Assembly: GCA_900768435.1 (NCBI GenBank)
Contig: CAAGCW010000026.1
Span: 62,001-126,000 of the forward strand
Reading direction: 5' to 3'
Source: an uncultured Collinsella sp.
GTDB taxonomy: Bacteria; Actinomycetota; Coriobacteriia; Coriobacteriales; Coriobacteriaceae
DNA length: 64,000 bases
Below are positions 44,087 to 52,291 of this stretch, one piece after another. The notes beneath the pieces are model-generated. The model searched no databases, had not been told where the DNA came from, and saw only the letters and a program-made list of their open reading frames with translations. The translations under genes and the position numbers were made by a program. Positions within the stretch are counted from its first letter, which is position 1; each line of letters starts with the position of its first letter.

Positions 44087-44926
44087 ATGGCAGATTCCAA
44101 GGTGGAGTACCCCGCTCCCGATTGCCTGGCGCCCGCCGCGATCGAGGCCAAGACCGAGACCGCCGGCGTGACCAAGGCTAACCTGCCGGTCGCAAAGGCC
44201 TTTGTCTTGGCGATGTTCGCCGGTGCGTTCATCGCCTTTGGCGGCCTGTTCTTTACCGTGTTTTTGAGCGATAGCACGCTCGGCTGGGGCGCCCAGCGCT
44301 TTGTGGGCGGCTTGTGCTTTTGCCTGGGTCTGGTGCTCGTGCTGGTGTGCGGCGCCGAACTCTTTACCGGCAACTCGCTCATGGTCTGCGCGCTCAAGAG
44401 CAAAAAGATCACGCTGGCCCAGATGCTCAAGGCTTGGCTTGTCGTATGGGTCGGCAACTTTGTCGGTGCCCTGTTTATCGTCTTTTTGGTGTACATGGCC
44501 GGCATCTATAAGCTCAACGGCGAGGCGGTCGCCAACTCCATGGTGAGCGTCGCCGCCGGCAAGGTGACGATCGACTGGGTGACGATCTTCTTCCGCGGCA
44601 TCCTGTGCAACATCTTTGTGTGCCTGGCCGTGTGGATCGGTACTGCCGGCAAGACCGTGGTCGATAAGGTTGTGGGCATTCTGCTGCCCATCGCAGCCTT
44701 TGTGGCCTGCGGTTTTGAGCACTGCGTTGCCAACATGTACTTTTTGCCCATGGGTGCCGTGATGCACGCGTGCGGCTATGGTGCCGACGTCGCCGGCGCC
44801 GACGCGCTCAACGTCGCGGGCATTGCGTTTAACCTATCCGCCGCCACGCTGGGCAACATCGTGGGCGGCGCGGTCCTGATCGCGCTCGGCTACTGGTTTA
44901 TCTACGCCAAGAAGTCCGAGGCGTAA
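44087..44926 (+). CDS. focA: Formate channel FocA-like (FNT family)
   Basis: This 279-residue membrane protein belongs to the formate-nitrite transporter family, pentameric channels that let formate pass in or out. Six helices are visible; FAGAFIAFGGLFFTVFL, CGAELFTGNSLMVCALKSKKIT (with the omega-loop) and GFEHCVANMYFLPMGAVMHA (with the central histidine) are family marks. The position at the end of the hydrogenlyase operon matches focB in E. coli hyf, so it likely supplies formate to FdhF. The ATG at 44087 has GGAAAGAAG upstream. Confidence 0.92.
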   Translation: MADSKVEYPAPDCLAPAAIEAKTETAGVTKANLPVAKAFVLAMFAGAFIAFGGLFFTVFLSDSTLGWGAQRFVGGLCFCLGLVLVLVCGAELFTGNSLMVCALKSKKITLAQMLKAWLVVWVGNFVGALFIVFLVYMAGIYKLNGEAVANSMVSVAAGKVTIDWVTIFFRGILCNIFVCLAVWIGTAGKTVVDKVVGILLPIAAFVACGFEHCVANMYFLPMGAVMHACGYGADVAGADALNVAGIAFNLSAATLGNIVGGAVLIALGYWFIYAKKSEA

Positions 44927-44948
44927 TAAGCTGGAATGACGTACGGGC

Positions 44949-44983
44949 CTCCCGAGGGGCGTTTGCCTTTTGGGAGGCTCTTC
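44949..44983 (+). terminator. Weak terminator after focA
   Basis: GCCTCCC and GGGAGGC pair with a G/C-T-rich interior, followed by TCTTCGT. The T run is poor, so termination is uncertain. Confidence 0.5.
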
Positions 44984-45086
44984 GTGTCTTGCTGCGGTAG
45001 ATGCAGCGGGCTTTGCGTCGCGGCAGCTGGTGGCAGGGCTGTGGTGCGGCGGGGCATGAACCCCTGAGCTGGAAGGAATAATCGAG

Positions 45087-47204
45087 ATGGCATCGAGAGC
45101 TATGCATGACGGTCGCTCCGTGGTGACGACATGCGGGGGATGCTATGCCGATTGCGCCTTTGCGGCACGCGTTGAGGACGGTCGCGTGGTGGCCGAGTTG
45201 CCGGTGCCGGGACATCCGTGCGCGGCGCGTGCCCTGTGCGCCCGCGGGCGCCATCGCCTGGCAATGCCGTTTGACGAGCGCGACCGGATTTTGCATCCCA
45301 TGCGACGCCGCCGGGATGGCTCGGGGTTTGATGCGATTTCGTGGGACGAGGCGTTCGCGCAGATCGCAGCGCGCCTTGGGGAGATTGTCGACGGGCATGG
45401 TCCGCGCGCGTTGGGCATGACGCTCGGCGTGCCCTCGTTCGACCGCTACTGGGCGTATCGCTTTATGCATGCGCTTGGTTCGCCCAACGTGTATGGTGCC
45501 GACGGCGCCTGCGAGGTAAGCCGACTTACCGGTTGGGAGCACAGCTTGGGCTACAGCCCCGCCTCCGACCTGGCACATACCGATTGCATCATGTACCTGG
45601 GGCGTTCTATTGTCGATTCGTCGACGATGGGGGCCGTTGATGTGCTTAACGATGCCCGTCGCCGTGGGGCGAAGATTATCGTGGTTGACCCCCGGCGCAG
45701 CGGCTCGGCCATGCTTGCCGACCGCTGGCTGCGCGTACGTCCTGGATGCGATCTGGCGTTGCTGCTGGGTATCGCACATGTGCTGGTATCCGAGGACCTG
45801 TACGATCACGAGTTCGTGGATCGCTACGCCACAGGCTTTGACGAGCTGGCGCAGGCGGCCAGTGCTTGGACGCCCGAGTGGGCCGAGTCGATGTGCGACG
45901 TGCCGGCCGCAGAGATTGTCGCCACGGCGCGCGAGCTAGCTGCCGCCGCGCCTGCCGCTGTGGTGGATGCAGGCTTTCATGGTGGCATCGGCATCGCGTA
46001 TGCCAATAGCACCCAGACCGCGCGTGCTATCTGCTTGGTCGATGTGCTGCTGGGCTGCATCGGGCATGAGGGCGGTGCCCTCAACCCGCCCACGCCGCTT
46101 GTGTTGGGCGACCTCGATCCCACGTGCTTTGCGACGCCGCCGGTGCCGCGTGGGCCCAAGTTGGGGTCCGAGCGCTATCCACTGGTCGATCCGGTGCGCG
46201 GCCTGTGCACGACCATCGGTCAGTCGATTCTTGCCGGCGATTTGCGTGGGCTCATCGTCTATGCCAGTAACCCCGGTGCGGGCTATGGCAATGCACAGGC
46301 TTGGTTGAGTATTTTGCAGCAGCTCGACTTGCTCGTGACGATTGATATTCGCTGGTCCGAGACGGCGCGTGCTTCTGACTTCGTGCTGCCCGACGTGACG
46401 TATCTGGAGGCTGACCGCGGCGTGGGAACGGTGACGGGCGCCAACGATGCGCGCGTGTTCTACCGCAACGCCGTGCTGCCCGTGCAGCATGACGACACAC
46501 GTCCCGGTCGGGAGATTTTTGCCGGTCTGGCGCAGGCGTGTGGCGCTGGCGAGTACTTCCAGTTTACGTTTGACGATCTGGCGGCTGCCCAGGTGGCACC
46601 GTTTGGGATCAATCTGGACGAGCTCAAGGAGCGCGGTTGGGCCGACACGGGTGTTGCGTTGCCGTCGCGTACGGGCGAGCCGGCGATTCCCTTGGATGGC
46701 GGCAAAATTGCGCTGGCAAGCAACGTATGGGAACGAGCCGGCCTGGGTCGTGTACCCAACTGGATCGCCCCCATGGTGGAGCCTAGCCCGGGGATGTTTC
46801 GCCTCATTAGCGGCAACCGTCCCTTTGAGTCGCACACCTCGCGCAGGCTTGCGGCCCAAGGTGCCGCCGAGGCTGGATCGGACCTGGATGCCGTGCAGAT
46901 GAATGCCGATGCTGCTGCGCACATGGGCATCGCCGACGGCGAGATCGTCGAACTCGTGAGTGATATGGGCCGCGACCGCGTGCGCGTGGAGACGACGCCC
47001 TATCTGCATCCGGCGTGTATCTTCACCTCGGCCGCCCCCGGCGGACGTTCGTTTGGCGCTGATGCCGGCGGCGTTCAAGCCTTGGGCGTCGGCCCACTCG
47101 ACCATACACCGTTGCGTTGGGACCCGTTGACGGGCGCCGCGCTCACCCAGGAAAACGCCGTTCGCGTGGAAAAGATCGCGGCACGCGAGGATAATAGCGA
47201 TTGA
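45087..47204 (+). CDS. Orphan molybdopterin oxidoreductase (DMSO reductase/CISM superfamily)
   Basis: This 705-residue protein binds an N-terminal [4Fe-4S] cluster (CGGCYADC and ALCARGR: Cys16, 19, 23, 51) and a bis-MGD cofactor. The molybdenum ligand is probably the Cys in ADGACEVSRLTG. Later marks are YLGRSIVDSS, VVDPRRSGSAMLAD and LISGNRPFESHTS. There is no Tat signal, so it is cytoplasmic, and no ferredoxin-like or membrane partner is encoded next to it; both neighbours (focA and selA) serve formate and selenium metabolism. It resembles thiosulfate/polysulfide or arsenate-type reductases only in general outline. Reaction unknown; the Fe-S cluster suggests a soluble partner such as ferredoxin. 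Confidence 0.8.
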   Translation: MASRAMHDGRSVVTTCGGCYADCAFAARVEDGRVVAELPVPGHPCAARALCARGRHRLAMPFDERDRILHPMRRRRDGSGFDAISWDEAFAQIAARLGEIVDGHGPRALGMTLGVPSFDRYWAYRFMHALGSPNVYGADGACEVSRLTGWEHSLGYSPASDLAHTDCIMYLGRSIVDSSTMGAVDVLNDARRRGAKIIVVDPRRSGSAMLADRWLRVRPGCDLALLLGIAHVLVSEDLYDHEFVDRYATGFDELAQAASAWTPEWAESMCDVPAAEIVATARELAAAAPAAVVDAGFHGGIGIAYANSTQTARAICLVDVLLGCIGHEGGALNPPTPLVLGDLDPTCFATPPVPRGPKLGSERYPLVDPVRGLCTTIGQSILAGDLRGLIVYASNPGAGYGNAQAWLSILQQLDLLVTIDIRWSETARASDFVLPDVTYLEADRGVGTVTGANDARVFYRNAVLPVQHDDTRPGREIFAGLAQACGAGEYFQFTFDDLAAAQVAPFGINLDELKERGWADTGVALPSRTGEPAIPLDGGKIALASNVWERAGLGRVPNWIAPMVEPSPGMFRLISGNRPFESHTSRRLAAQGAAEAGSDLDAVQMNADAAAHMGIADGEIVELVSDMGRDRVRVETTPYLHPACIFTSAAPGGRSFGADAGGVQALGVGPLDHTPLRWDPLTGAALTQENAVRVEKIAAREDNSD

Positions 47205-47280
47205 TTGACTCAGCCGATCGAATTGGCTGATAGTTTGACGTTCGAACGATTGATTCACCTTTGGTTTTGAAAGGCTGCAC

Positions 47281-48738
47281 ATGAGCGATAGCCAGAACAT
47301 GTCCGATGAGGTGCGCGCCCGCCTGCGTGCCATTCCTTCCGTCAACGAGCTGCTTGCCGAGTGGCCGGTAGTGAAGGCGGCGGGGGAGACCTGCGACGCG
47401 GTGGTCCATGCTGCCGTGACGGCCGAGCTCGACGAGGAGCGCGCCGCGATTCGTGCCGGTGCCGCCCCGCGTTCCAAGCGCGACCTGGCCTCGGCGATCG
47501 AGTGGCGTGCGCATCGCTCCGCGCTGCCGAGCCTGCGCCCTGCCGTCAACGCCACGGGTGTGGTCATCCATACTAACTTGGGCCGCGCCCCGCTCGCGGA
47601 GTCGGCGGCAAAGGCCGTGGCCGAGGTTGCGCGCGGGTACAGCACGCTCGAGTACAGCGTCGACACCTGCTCGCGCGGGTCGCGCAAGGAGCACGCCGCG
47701 CAACTGATCCGCTCGCTCACCGGTGCCGAGGACGCGCTGGTCGTTAACAATAACGCGGCCGCGGTGCTGCTGGTGCTGGCGACTCATGCCGCCGGCAAAG
47801 AGGTCATCGTCAGCCGCGGCGAGCTTGTCGAGATCGGCGGCAGCTTCCGTATCCCCGATGTTATGGAGGCCTCGGGCGCCAGGCTCGTCGAGGTCGGCGC
47901 CACCAACCGCACGCATTTGGGCGACTACGAGCGCGCCATCACGTCCGATACGGCGATGATCCTCAAGGTCCATCCTTCCAACTATCGCATCGAGGGTTTC
48001 CACGAGGAGGTGGGTTCTCGGGAGCTTGCGGCGCTTGCTCATAAGCATGGCCTACTGTTCTACGAGGACCAGGGCTCGGGCGCGCTCCTGCCCGACGACA
48101 TCTTGGTGCGCGGCGGCGAGGAGCCCACGCCGGCTTCGGTCGCGGCGGGGCTCGATCTGGTGTCGTGCTCGGGCGATAAACTGCTCGGTGCCGCGCAGGC
48201 GGGCATTATCATGGGCCGTCGCGATCTGGTCCAGGCCTGCGGGTCACATCCGCTTATGCGCGCCCTGCGTCCGGGTAAGCTCGCGCTGACGGCGCTCGAG
48301 GCCACACTGCGCATCTACATGGACGGTGCCGACGTGGCCCATCGTGATATTCCGGTGCTCAGCATGCTTACGCTGCCACAGGCTCACTTGGAGCGTCGCG
48401 CGCGTAAACTGCGCGATCGTATGGTCGTCGGGCTCGATAAGGCGGGCTGCCCGTGCGCCGTTCAGGTGGAGATCGTCGAGGAATCGTCGACCCCCGGTGG
48501 CGGCTCGCTGCCTACCGTGGAGCTGCCTACGATGTGCGTGGCCGTCTGCCCGGTCGACGGGCGCCTGTCCGTCGACGCGCTCAAGCGCTCGCTCGTCCAG
48601 GACCTCGACACTCCTGTCGTCACGCGCACTTCGCACGATCGCATCCTGTTTGACGTGCGCACGCTCGTGGGCGACCGCGATATCGAGACGGCGGCATCGA
48701 CGCTCGTCGCGTGTGTTGAGAAGGCGATTGCTCGATGA
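47281..48738 (+). CDS. selA: L-seryl-tRNA(Sec) selenium transferase SelA
   Basis: SelA converts Ser-tRNA(Sec) to Sec-tRNA(Sec) using selenophosphate. The 485-residue PLP enzyme shows VNATGVVIHTNLGRAPL near residue 95, the GYSTLEYSVDTCSRGSR substrate loop, and LVSCSGDKLLGAAQAGI with the PLP lysine at residue 300 (Lys295 in E. coli). ATG at 47281 follows GAAAGG. It overlaps selB by four bases (ATGA), and tRNA-Sec follows selB, so all of the Sec-insertion machinery except SelD and the seryl-tRNA synthetase is in one place. Confidence 0.96.
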   Translation: MSDSQNMSDEVRARLRAIPSVNELLAEWPVVKAAGETCDAVVHAAVTAELDEERAAIRAGAAPRSKRDLASAIEWRAHRSALPSLRPAVNATGVVIHTNLGRAPLAESAAKAVAEVARGYSTLEYSVDTCSRGSRKEHAAQLIRSLTGAEDALVVNNNAAAVLLVLATHAAGKEVIVSRGELVEIGGSFRIPDVMEASGARLVEVGATNRTHLGDYERAITSDTAMILKVHPSNYRIEGFHEEVGSRELAALAHKHGLLFYEDQGSGALLPDDILVRGGEEPTPASVAAGLDLVSCSGDKLLGAAQAGIIMGRRDLVQACGSHPLMRALRPGKLALTALEATLRIYMDGADVAHRDIPVLSMLTLPQAHLERRARKLRDRMVVGLDKAGCPCAVQVEIVEESSTPGGGSLPTVELPTMCVAVCPVDGRLSVDALKRSLVQDLDTPVVTRTSHDRILFDVRTLVGDRDIETAASTLVACVEKAIAR

Positions 48739-50702
48739 GTGAGGTTCAAGCGCTGGTGGAGTGTCCCGTTATCGTTGGCACGGCGGGCCACGTCGACCAC
48801 GGTAAGTCGGCACTGATCGAGGCGCTGACCGGCAAGAACCCCGACCGTCTGGAGGTTGAGCGCCGTCGCGGTATGACCGTGGAGCTGGGTTTTGGCGAGC
48901 TGGCGCTGCCGAGTGGCAAGATCGTTGGCCTGGTCGACGTGCCGGGCCATGCGCATTACCTGCGCGCCATGGTGCAGGGCGCCACGGGTATCGACGTGGC
49001 CGTGCTGGTGGTTTCGGCCGTCGAGGGCGTGATGCCGCAGACCCGCGAGCACGTGCATGTGCTGGAGCTGCTGGGCGTTACGCATATGGTGGTCGCGCTT
49101 ACGATGTGCGACCTGGCCGACGCCGAGATGACCGAGCTTGCCGAACTCGATGTCGATGACTTTTTGTCGGGTACCGTGTTTGCGGACGCGCCGATCGTGC
49201 CTGTGTCGTCCAAGACCGGTGCGGGAATCGATGACCTGCTGGCTACGCTCGACGAGCAGGTTGCCGCTTGCTGGGGTGCCTGCCGTGCCCGTGCCGAGCT
49301 CACCGATGCCGCGCCGCGTCTGCCCATCGACCGCTGCTTTACGATCAAGGGCGCCGGTACCGTGGTGACGGGAACGCTGCACGATGCGCCGGTTGCGGTG
49401 GGTGACGAGCTGATGGCGTTACCGTCGCGTACGGTCTGTCGCGTGCGCGGGATTCAGGTGCATGGCGATACGCCGCGGGCGTTGCCCGGCCAGCGTGTGG
49501 CGCTCAACTTGGTGGGCGATGCCGTCGCCGCGCTCGATCGCGGAGAGATGCTCGGCGTGCCGGGCCGCTTTGGCCAGACGATGCGCTTTATGATGGCGTT
49601 TATGTATTTGGGTCGCGAGGGAGCCAAGCCGCGTGTGCTCGAGTCGGGTGCGCGTGTGCACGTGATGGCGGGTACGGCCGAGGTGGTCGGTCGCATCATG
49701 TTCATGGAGGGCGAGGCCCCCATGGCGGTGGGCGAGACCCGTATTGTTCAGGTGCGCTTGGAAAACTCACTGCCGCTACGTGCCGGGGACCATGCCGTGG
49801 TGCTGTCCTATTCGCCCGTGATGCTTATTGGCGGCGGTCGCGTGCTGCTTTCGCGCTGCCGTCGCTCGCGCGAGCTTGCTGAAGGAGAGCGTGCGCTGTA
49901 TGCGGCGCTCGAGTCCGGCGATATCGCGGGCGGTGTGGGCGCTTGGCTGGCGCTGCAGACGCTGCCGGTTACGGCGGTTGATGTTGCCGAGGCGTTGGAT
50001 CTTGGTGCCGGCGAGGTCGATGCCGTGCTGCACGGGTTGGTGGCGCAGGGCTCCGTTCGCAAGCTTGCCGTGGGTGATGCGGACCTCTTCGCGAACGCCG
50101 CGGTGCTCGACGCCGCGATGGATGCGCTGGCGGCGACCCTGTCTGCCATGCACGCGGCTGCCCCCAAGGAGACGGGCTTTACGCCCGGCGCCGTTGCCCA
50201 TGCTGCGTGGCCTGCCGCTGATGAATGCGTTGCCGCGGCTCTGATTGCCGAGGGCTGTTCGCGTGGTGTGTGCGCCGCCGAGGGCGCTGAGGTGTTCGAC
50301 CCGCACTCGGCCGCCGCGGCGGCACGCGTGGTGCACGAGGCTTGTGAGCGAATCGTTTCCTTGCTGGACGAAGCCGGCCTCGATGCGCCGACGTTGCCAG
50401 AGGTGGGCGAACAGCTGCAGCTCGATCGCGACATCATGACGCGAGCCCTGCGCGAGCTTTCGCTCAACCGCTCGATCGTTAAGGTCGAGCGCGACGTTGC
50501 CCTGTCTGCTTCCGCTGAGGCCCGCGCGCGCGAGCTTGTTGCCGTTGCCATTGAGGCAGCCGGTGGCGCTGCCACCACGAGTGTGTTGCGCGAAGCCCTG
50601 GGTGTGTCGCGCAAGCGTGCCATCAGCATCTTGGAGCACCTGGATGCCGTGCGCTTTACGGTGCTCGACAAGGAAGCCGGCGGCCTGCGCTCCCTGCGCT
50701 AG
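48735..50702 (+). CDS. selB: Selenocysteine-specific elongation factor SelB
   Basis: SelB carries Sec-tRNA(Sec) to the ribosome and binds the SECIS hairpin of the mRNA. The 655-residue protein has GTP-binding motifs GTAGHVDHGKSAL and DVPGHAHYL near the N-terminus, EF-Tu-like domains 2 and 3 (GAGTVVTGTL, VALNLVGD), a SelB-specific domain 4, and a C-terminal part with winged helices, for example EVGEQLQLDRDIMTRALREL. It is a little longer than E. coli SelB (614). Targets in this window are the UGA codons of fdhF and selD. Confidence 0.96.
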   Translation: MSEVQALVECPVIVGTAGHVDHGKSALIEALTGKNPDRLEVERRRGMTVELGFGELALPSGKIVGLVDVPGHAHYLRAMVQGATGIDVAVLVVSAVEGVMPQTREHVHVLELLGVTHMVVALTMCDLADAEMTELAELDVDDFLSGTVFADAPIVPVSSKTGAGIDDLLATLDEQVAACWGACRARAELTDAAPRLPIDRCFTIKGAGTVVTGTLHDAPVAVGDELMALPSRTVCRVRGIQVHGDTPRALPGQRVALNLVGDAVAALDRGEMLGVPGRFGQTMRFMMAFMYLGREGAKPRVLESGARVHVMAGTAEVVGRIMFMEGEAPMAVGETRIVQVRLENSLPLRAGDHAVVLSYSPVMLIGGGRVLLSRCRRSRELAEGERALYAALESGDIAGGVGAWLALQTLPVTAVDVAEALDLGAGEVDAVLHGLVAQGSVRKLAVGDADLFANAAVLDAAMDALAATLSAMHAAAPKETGFTPGAVAHAAWPAADECVAAALIAEGCSRGVCAAEGAEVFDPHSAAAAARVVHEACERIVSLLDEAGLDAPTLPEVGEQLQLDRDIMTRALRELSLNRSIVKVERDVALSASAEARARELVAVAIEAAGGAATTSVLREALGVSRKRAISILEHLDAVRFTVLDKEAGGLRSLR

Positions 50703-50738
50703 GTTAGCTGCTCGGTTTGGTAAAATACCGGCGCACTT

Positions 50739-50835
50739 GGGAACGGATGGGCTCCGGTGGGCTCCGCGGTCCTCAAAACCGTTGCGAGGCGTGCAAAACG
50801 TCTTGGATGTGTTCGATTCACATACGTTCCCGCCA
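50739..50835 (+). tRNA. selC: tRNA-Sec (anticodon TCA)
   Basis: The 97-base sequence follows the bacterial tRNA-Sec plan: long acceptor (GGGAACG/CGTTCCC plus an eighth G-A mismatch), six-pair D-stem GGGCTC with CGGT loop, anticodon TCA, a long variable arm (CGAGGCGT pairs with ACGTCTTG), T-loop TTCGATT, discriminator G and encoded CCA. The anticodon loop reads CCTCAAA, so position 33 is C where U is almost universal. A TAAAAT box lies at 50721. It sits 36 bases after selB. Confidence 0.95.
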
Positions 50836-50867
50836 TACGCTACCAGCGCTTTTGTGCTCGCGGTCTT

Positions 50868-50899
50868 GCTGCGTGCCGCAAAGGCGCTGTTTTGTTTTT
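50868..50899 (+). terminator. Possible terminator after tRNA-Sec
   Basis: GCGTGCC can pair with GGCGC around GCAAA, followed by a T-rich TGTTTTGTTTTT. The stem is short and has a bulge. Confidence 0.35.
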
Positions 50900-50990
50900 G
50901 CATGGGTTTGCCGTGCCGCCCGCTTTATCGGCGCCGGTATTTGGCTTCGGGTGTCGGGTATTGAGCTTGCCGATGGGGGTGGTTTGCCGT

Positions 50991-51623
50991 ATGACTACCG
51001 TAAGACGGACTGATCTTTCTTGCGTCGTCCAGGCGGGCGGGCTGTCCTCGCGCATGGGCTGCGATAAGGCGCGCATGGCATTTTGCGGCGAGCCGCTCAT
51101 CGAGCGCGTGCTGGGTCGGCTGGCGCCAGTTGCCGGCGAGTTGGTCGTGACGACTTCGCGTCCCAGCGAGCTGGCCTATCTTGAGGAGCACGCGTTTGGC
51201 GGTCTGGTGCCGCGTGTGGTGGCAGATATTGAAGGGTCGGCGGGCGCCATGCGCGGCATCGCGAGCTCGTTGGCCGCGGCCCGATTGCCGCTCGTGGCGA
51301 TCGTCGCCTGCGATATGCCGTTTGTCTCGCCGGAACTCATCGGCGCGCTTGCCGATCGCGTTGAGGCCGGGGTGCTCGATGCGTGCGTGCCGCGCGAGGA
51401 GCGGGGGATTGAGCCGCTTTGCGCCGTCTGGCGCCGTGACGCGTGTGCGCCGGTTGCCCAAGAGCTGCTCGCCTGCGACCGCCAGCGCATTCGCTGCCTG
51501 ATCAATCGCGTTCAGGCTGGCTATATGGATGAGCCGCAGATCGTTAAGGCCGCGGGCTCGACGCTCTGCTTCGAGAACGTCAATACTCCCGAGGAGTTTG
51601 CGGCGGCCGAGTTGCTCGCCTAG
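50991..51623 (+). CDS. mobA: Molybdenum cofactor guanylyltransferase MobA
   Basis: MobA attaches GMP to Moco, giving the MGD form used by FdhF and the orphan oxidoreductase. The 210-residue protein starts VVQAGGLSSRMGCDKARM, the nucleotide-binding loop of MobA with the SRMGxDKA core; MocA-type cytidylyltransferases of XDH systems have a different loop. VAIVACDMPFVSPELI is the metal site. I chose ATG 50991 because the purine-rich GGGGGTGG lies upstream, but ATG 50973 is possible. The frame is open further upstream across tRNA-Sec, which cannot be coding. Confidence 0.9.
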   Translation: MTTVRRTDLSCVVQAGGLSSRMGCDKARMAFCGEPLIERVLGRLAPVAGELVVTTSRPSELAYLEEHAFGGLVPRVVADIEGSAGAMRGIASSLAAARLPLVAIVACDMPFVSPELIGALADRVEAGVLDACVPREERGIEPLCAVWRRDACAPVAQELLACDRQRIRCLINRVQAGYMDEPQIVKAAGSTLCFENVNTPEEFAAAELLA

Positions 51624-51638
51624 ACGATTGGAGTTGTC

Positions 51639-52034
51639 ATGTCTCACGATATTTGCCCCGACACGGGAGAGCCTTGCACTTGCGATGGTTCCGAACCCTG
51701 TACCTGCGGTTGCGGTGGCTGCGGGCATACCGCGGAAGAGGAAGCGACCGCCGCGGCGTATCGTGAGGCACACCGCAAAGGCCCGTCCGGTGATGCCCTC
51801 GACCACGAACGCAAGATCATCGTATCGTTTGACAGCACCTTTGATGTGATGGAATGCGAGCAGCTGTGCCTGGATGCCGGCGTGCCCGGGCGCATTATGC
51901 CTTTGCCCGGCTCCATTACCGCAGGTTGCGGCCTGTGCTGGGCCATGCCGTTCTCGGGCGATGCGCTCGCCGCTTTCCGAGCTGCCACCGAAGGCCGCAT
52001 AACCCCCGCCGACTACCATCAGCTCGTCCTCTAG
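51639..52034 (+). CDS. DUF3343 protein 2 with Cys-rich N-terminus
   Basis: This 131-residue protein has the DUF3343 fold in its C-terminal part (FDVMECEQLCLDAGVPG and ITAGCGLCW), like the smaller copy at 25154. It adds an N-terminal tail with seven cysteines in the first 28 residues (positions 6, 13, 15, 21, 23, 25, 28), such as EPCTCGCGGC, followed by His and Glu-rich sequence. Such a tail could bind selenium, a metal or an Fe-S cluster. It starts 16 bases after mobA, so the two are one operon. A pair of DUF3343 proteins in one selenium region suggests a division of labour; that is inference. Confidence 0.85.
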   Translation: MSHDICPDTGEPCTCDGSEPCTCGCGGCGHTAEEEATAAAYREAHRKGPSGDALDHERKIIVSFDSTFDVMECEQLCLDAGVPGRIMPLPGSITAGCGLCWAMPFSGDALAAFRAATEGRITPADYHQLVL

Positions 52035-52037
52035 CTA

Positions 52038-52081
52038 CCAAAACCACCACATTGGGGACAGGCACCTTTGTGGTGGTTTGG
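52038..52081. repeat. Palindromic repeat with GGGGACAGGCACC core
   Basis: CCAAAACCACCAC at 52038-52050 pairs with GTGGTGGTTTGG at 52070-52081 (one bulged A), around ATTGGGGACAGGCACCTTT. The GGGGACAGGCACC word is common in REP-like intergenic repeats. No transposase is nearby. Confidence 0.6.
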
Positions 52082-52291
52082 AACATGCGGACGAAACAGC
52101 TTCGAAACACGCGATTTGCACGTTGGGTGCTCAAAAACGCTTCTACCTGCATCGTAATCAAAACGAAACATCTGCTCGTCTGCTTATGCGAAACTTTCCC
52201 GCAACAGTGCGATATTATCCATACACGATAAAGTTCGCGGCGCACAGGGTGCCGCGACCGACACTTTTCGTTTCCTATCATTGGAGGAAGC

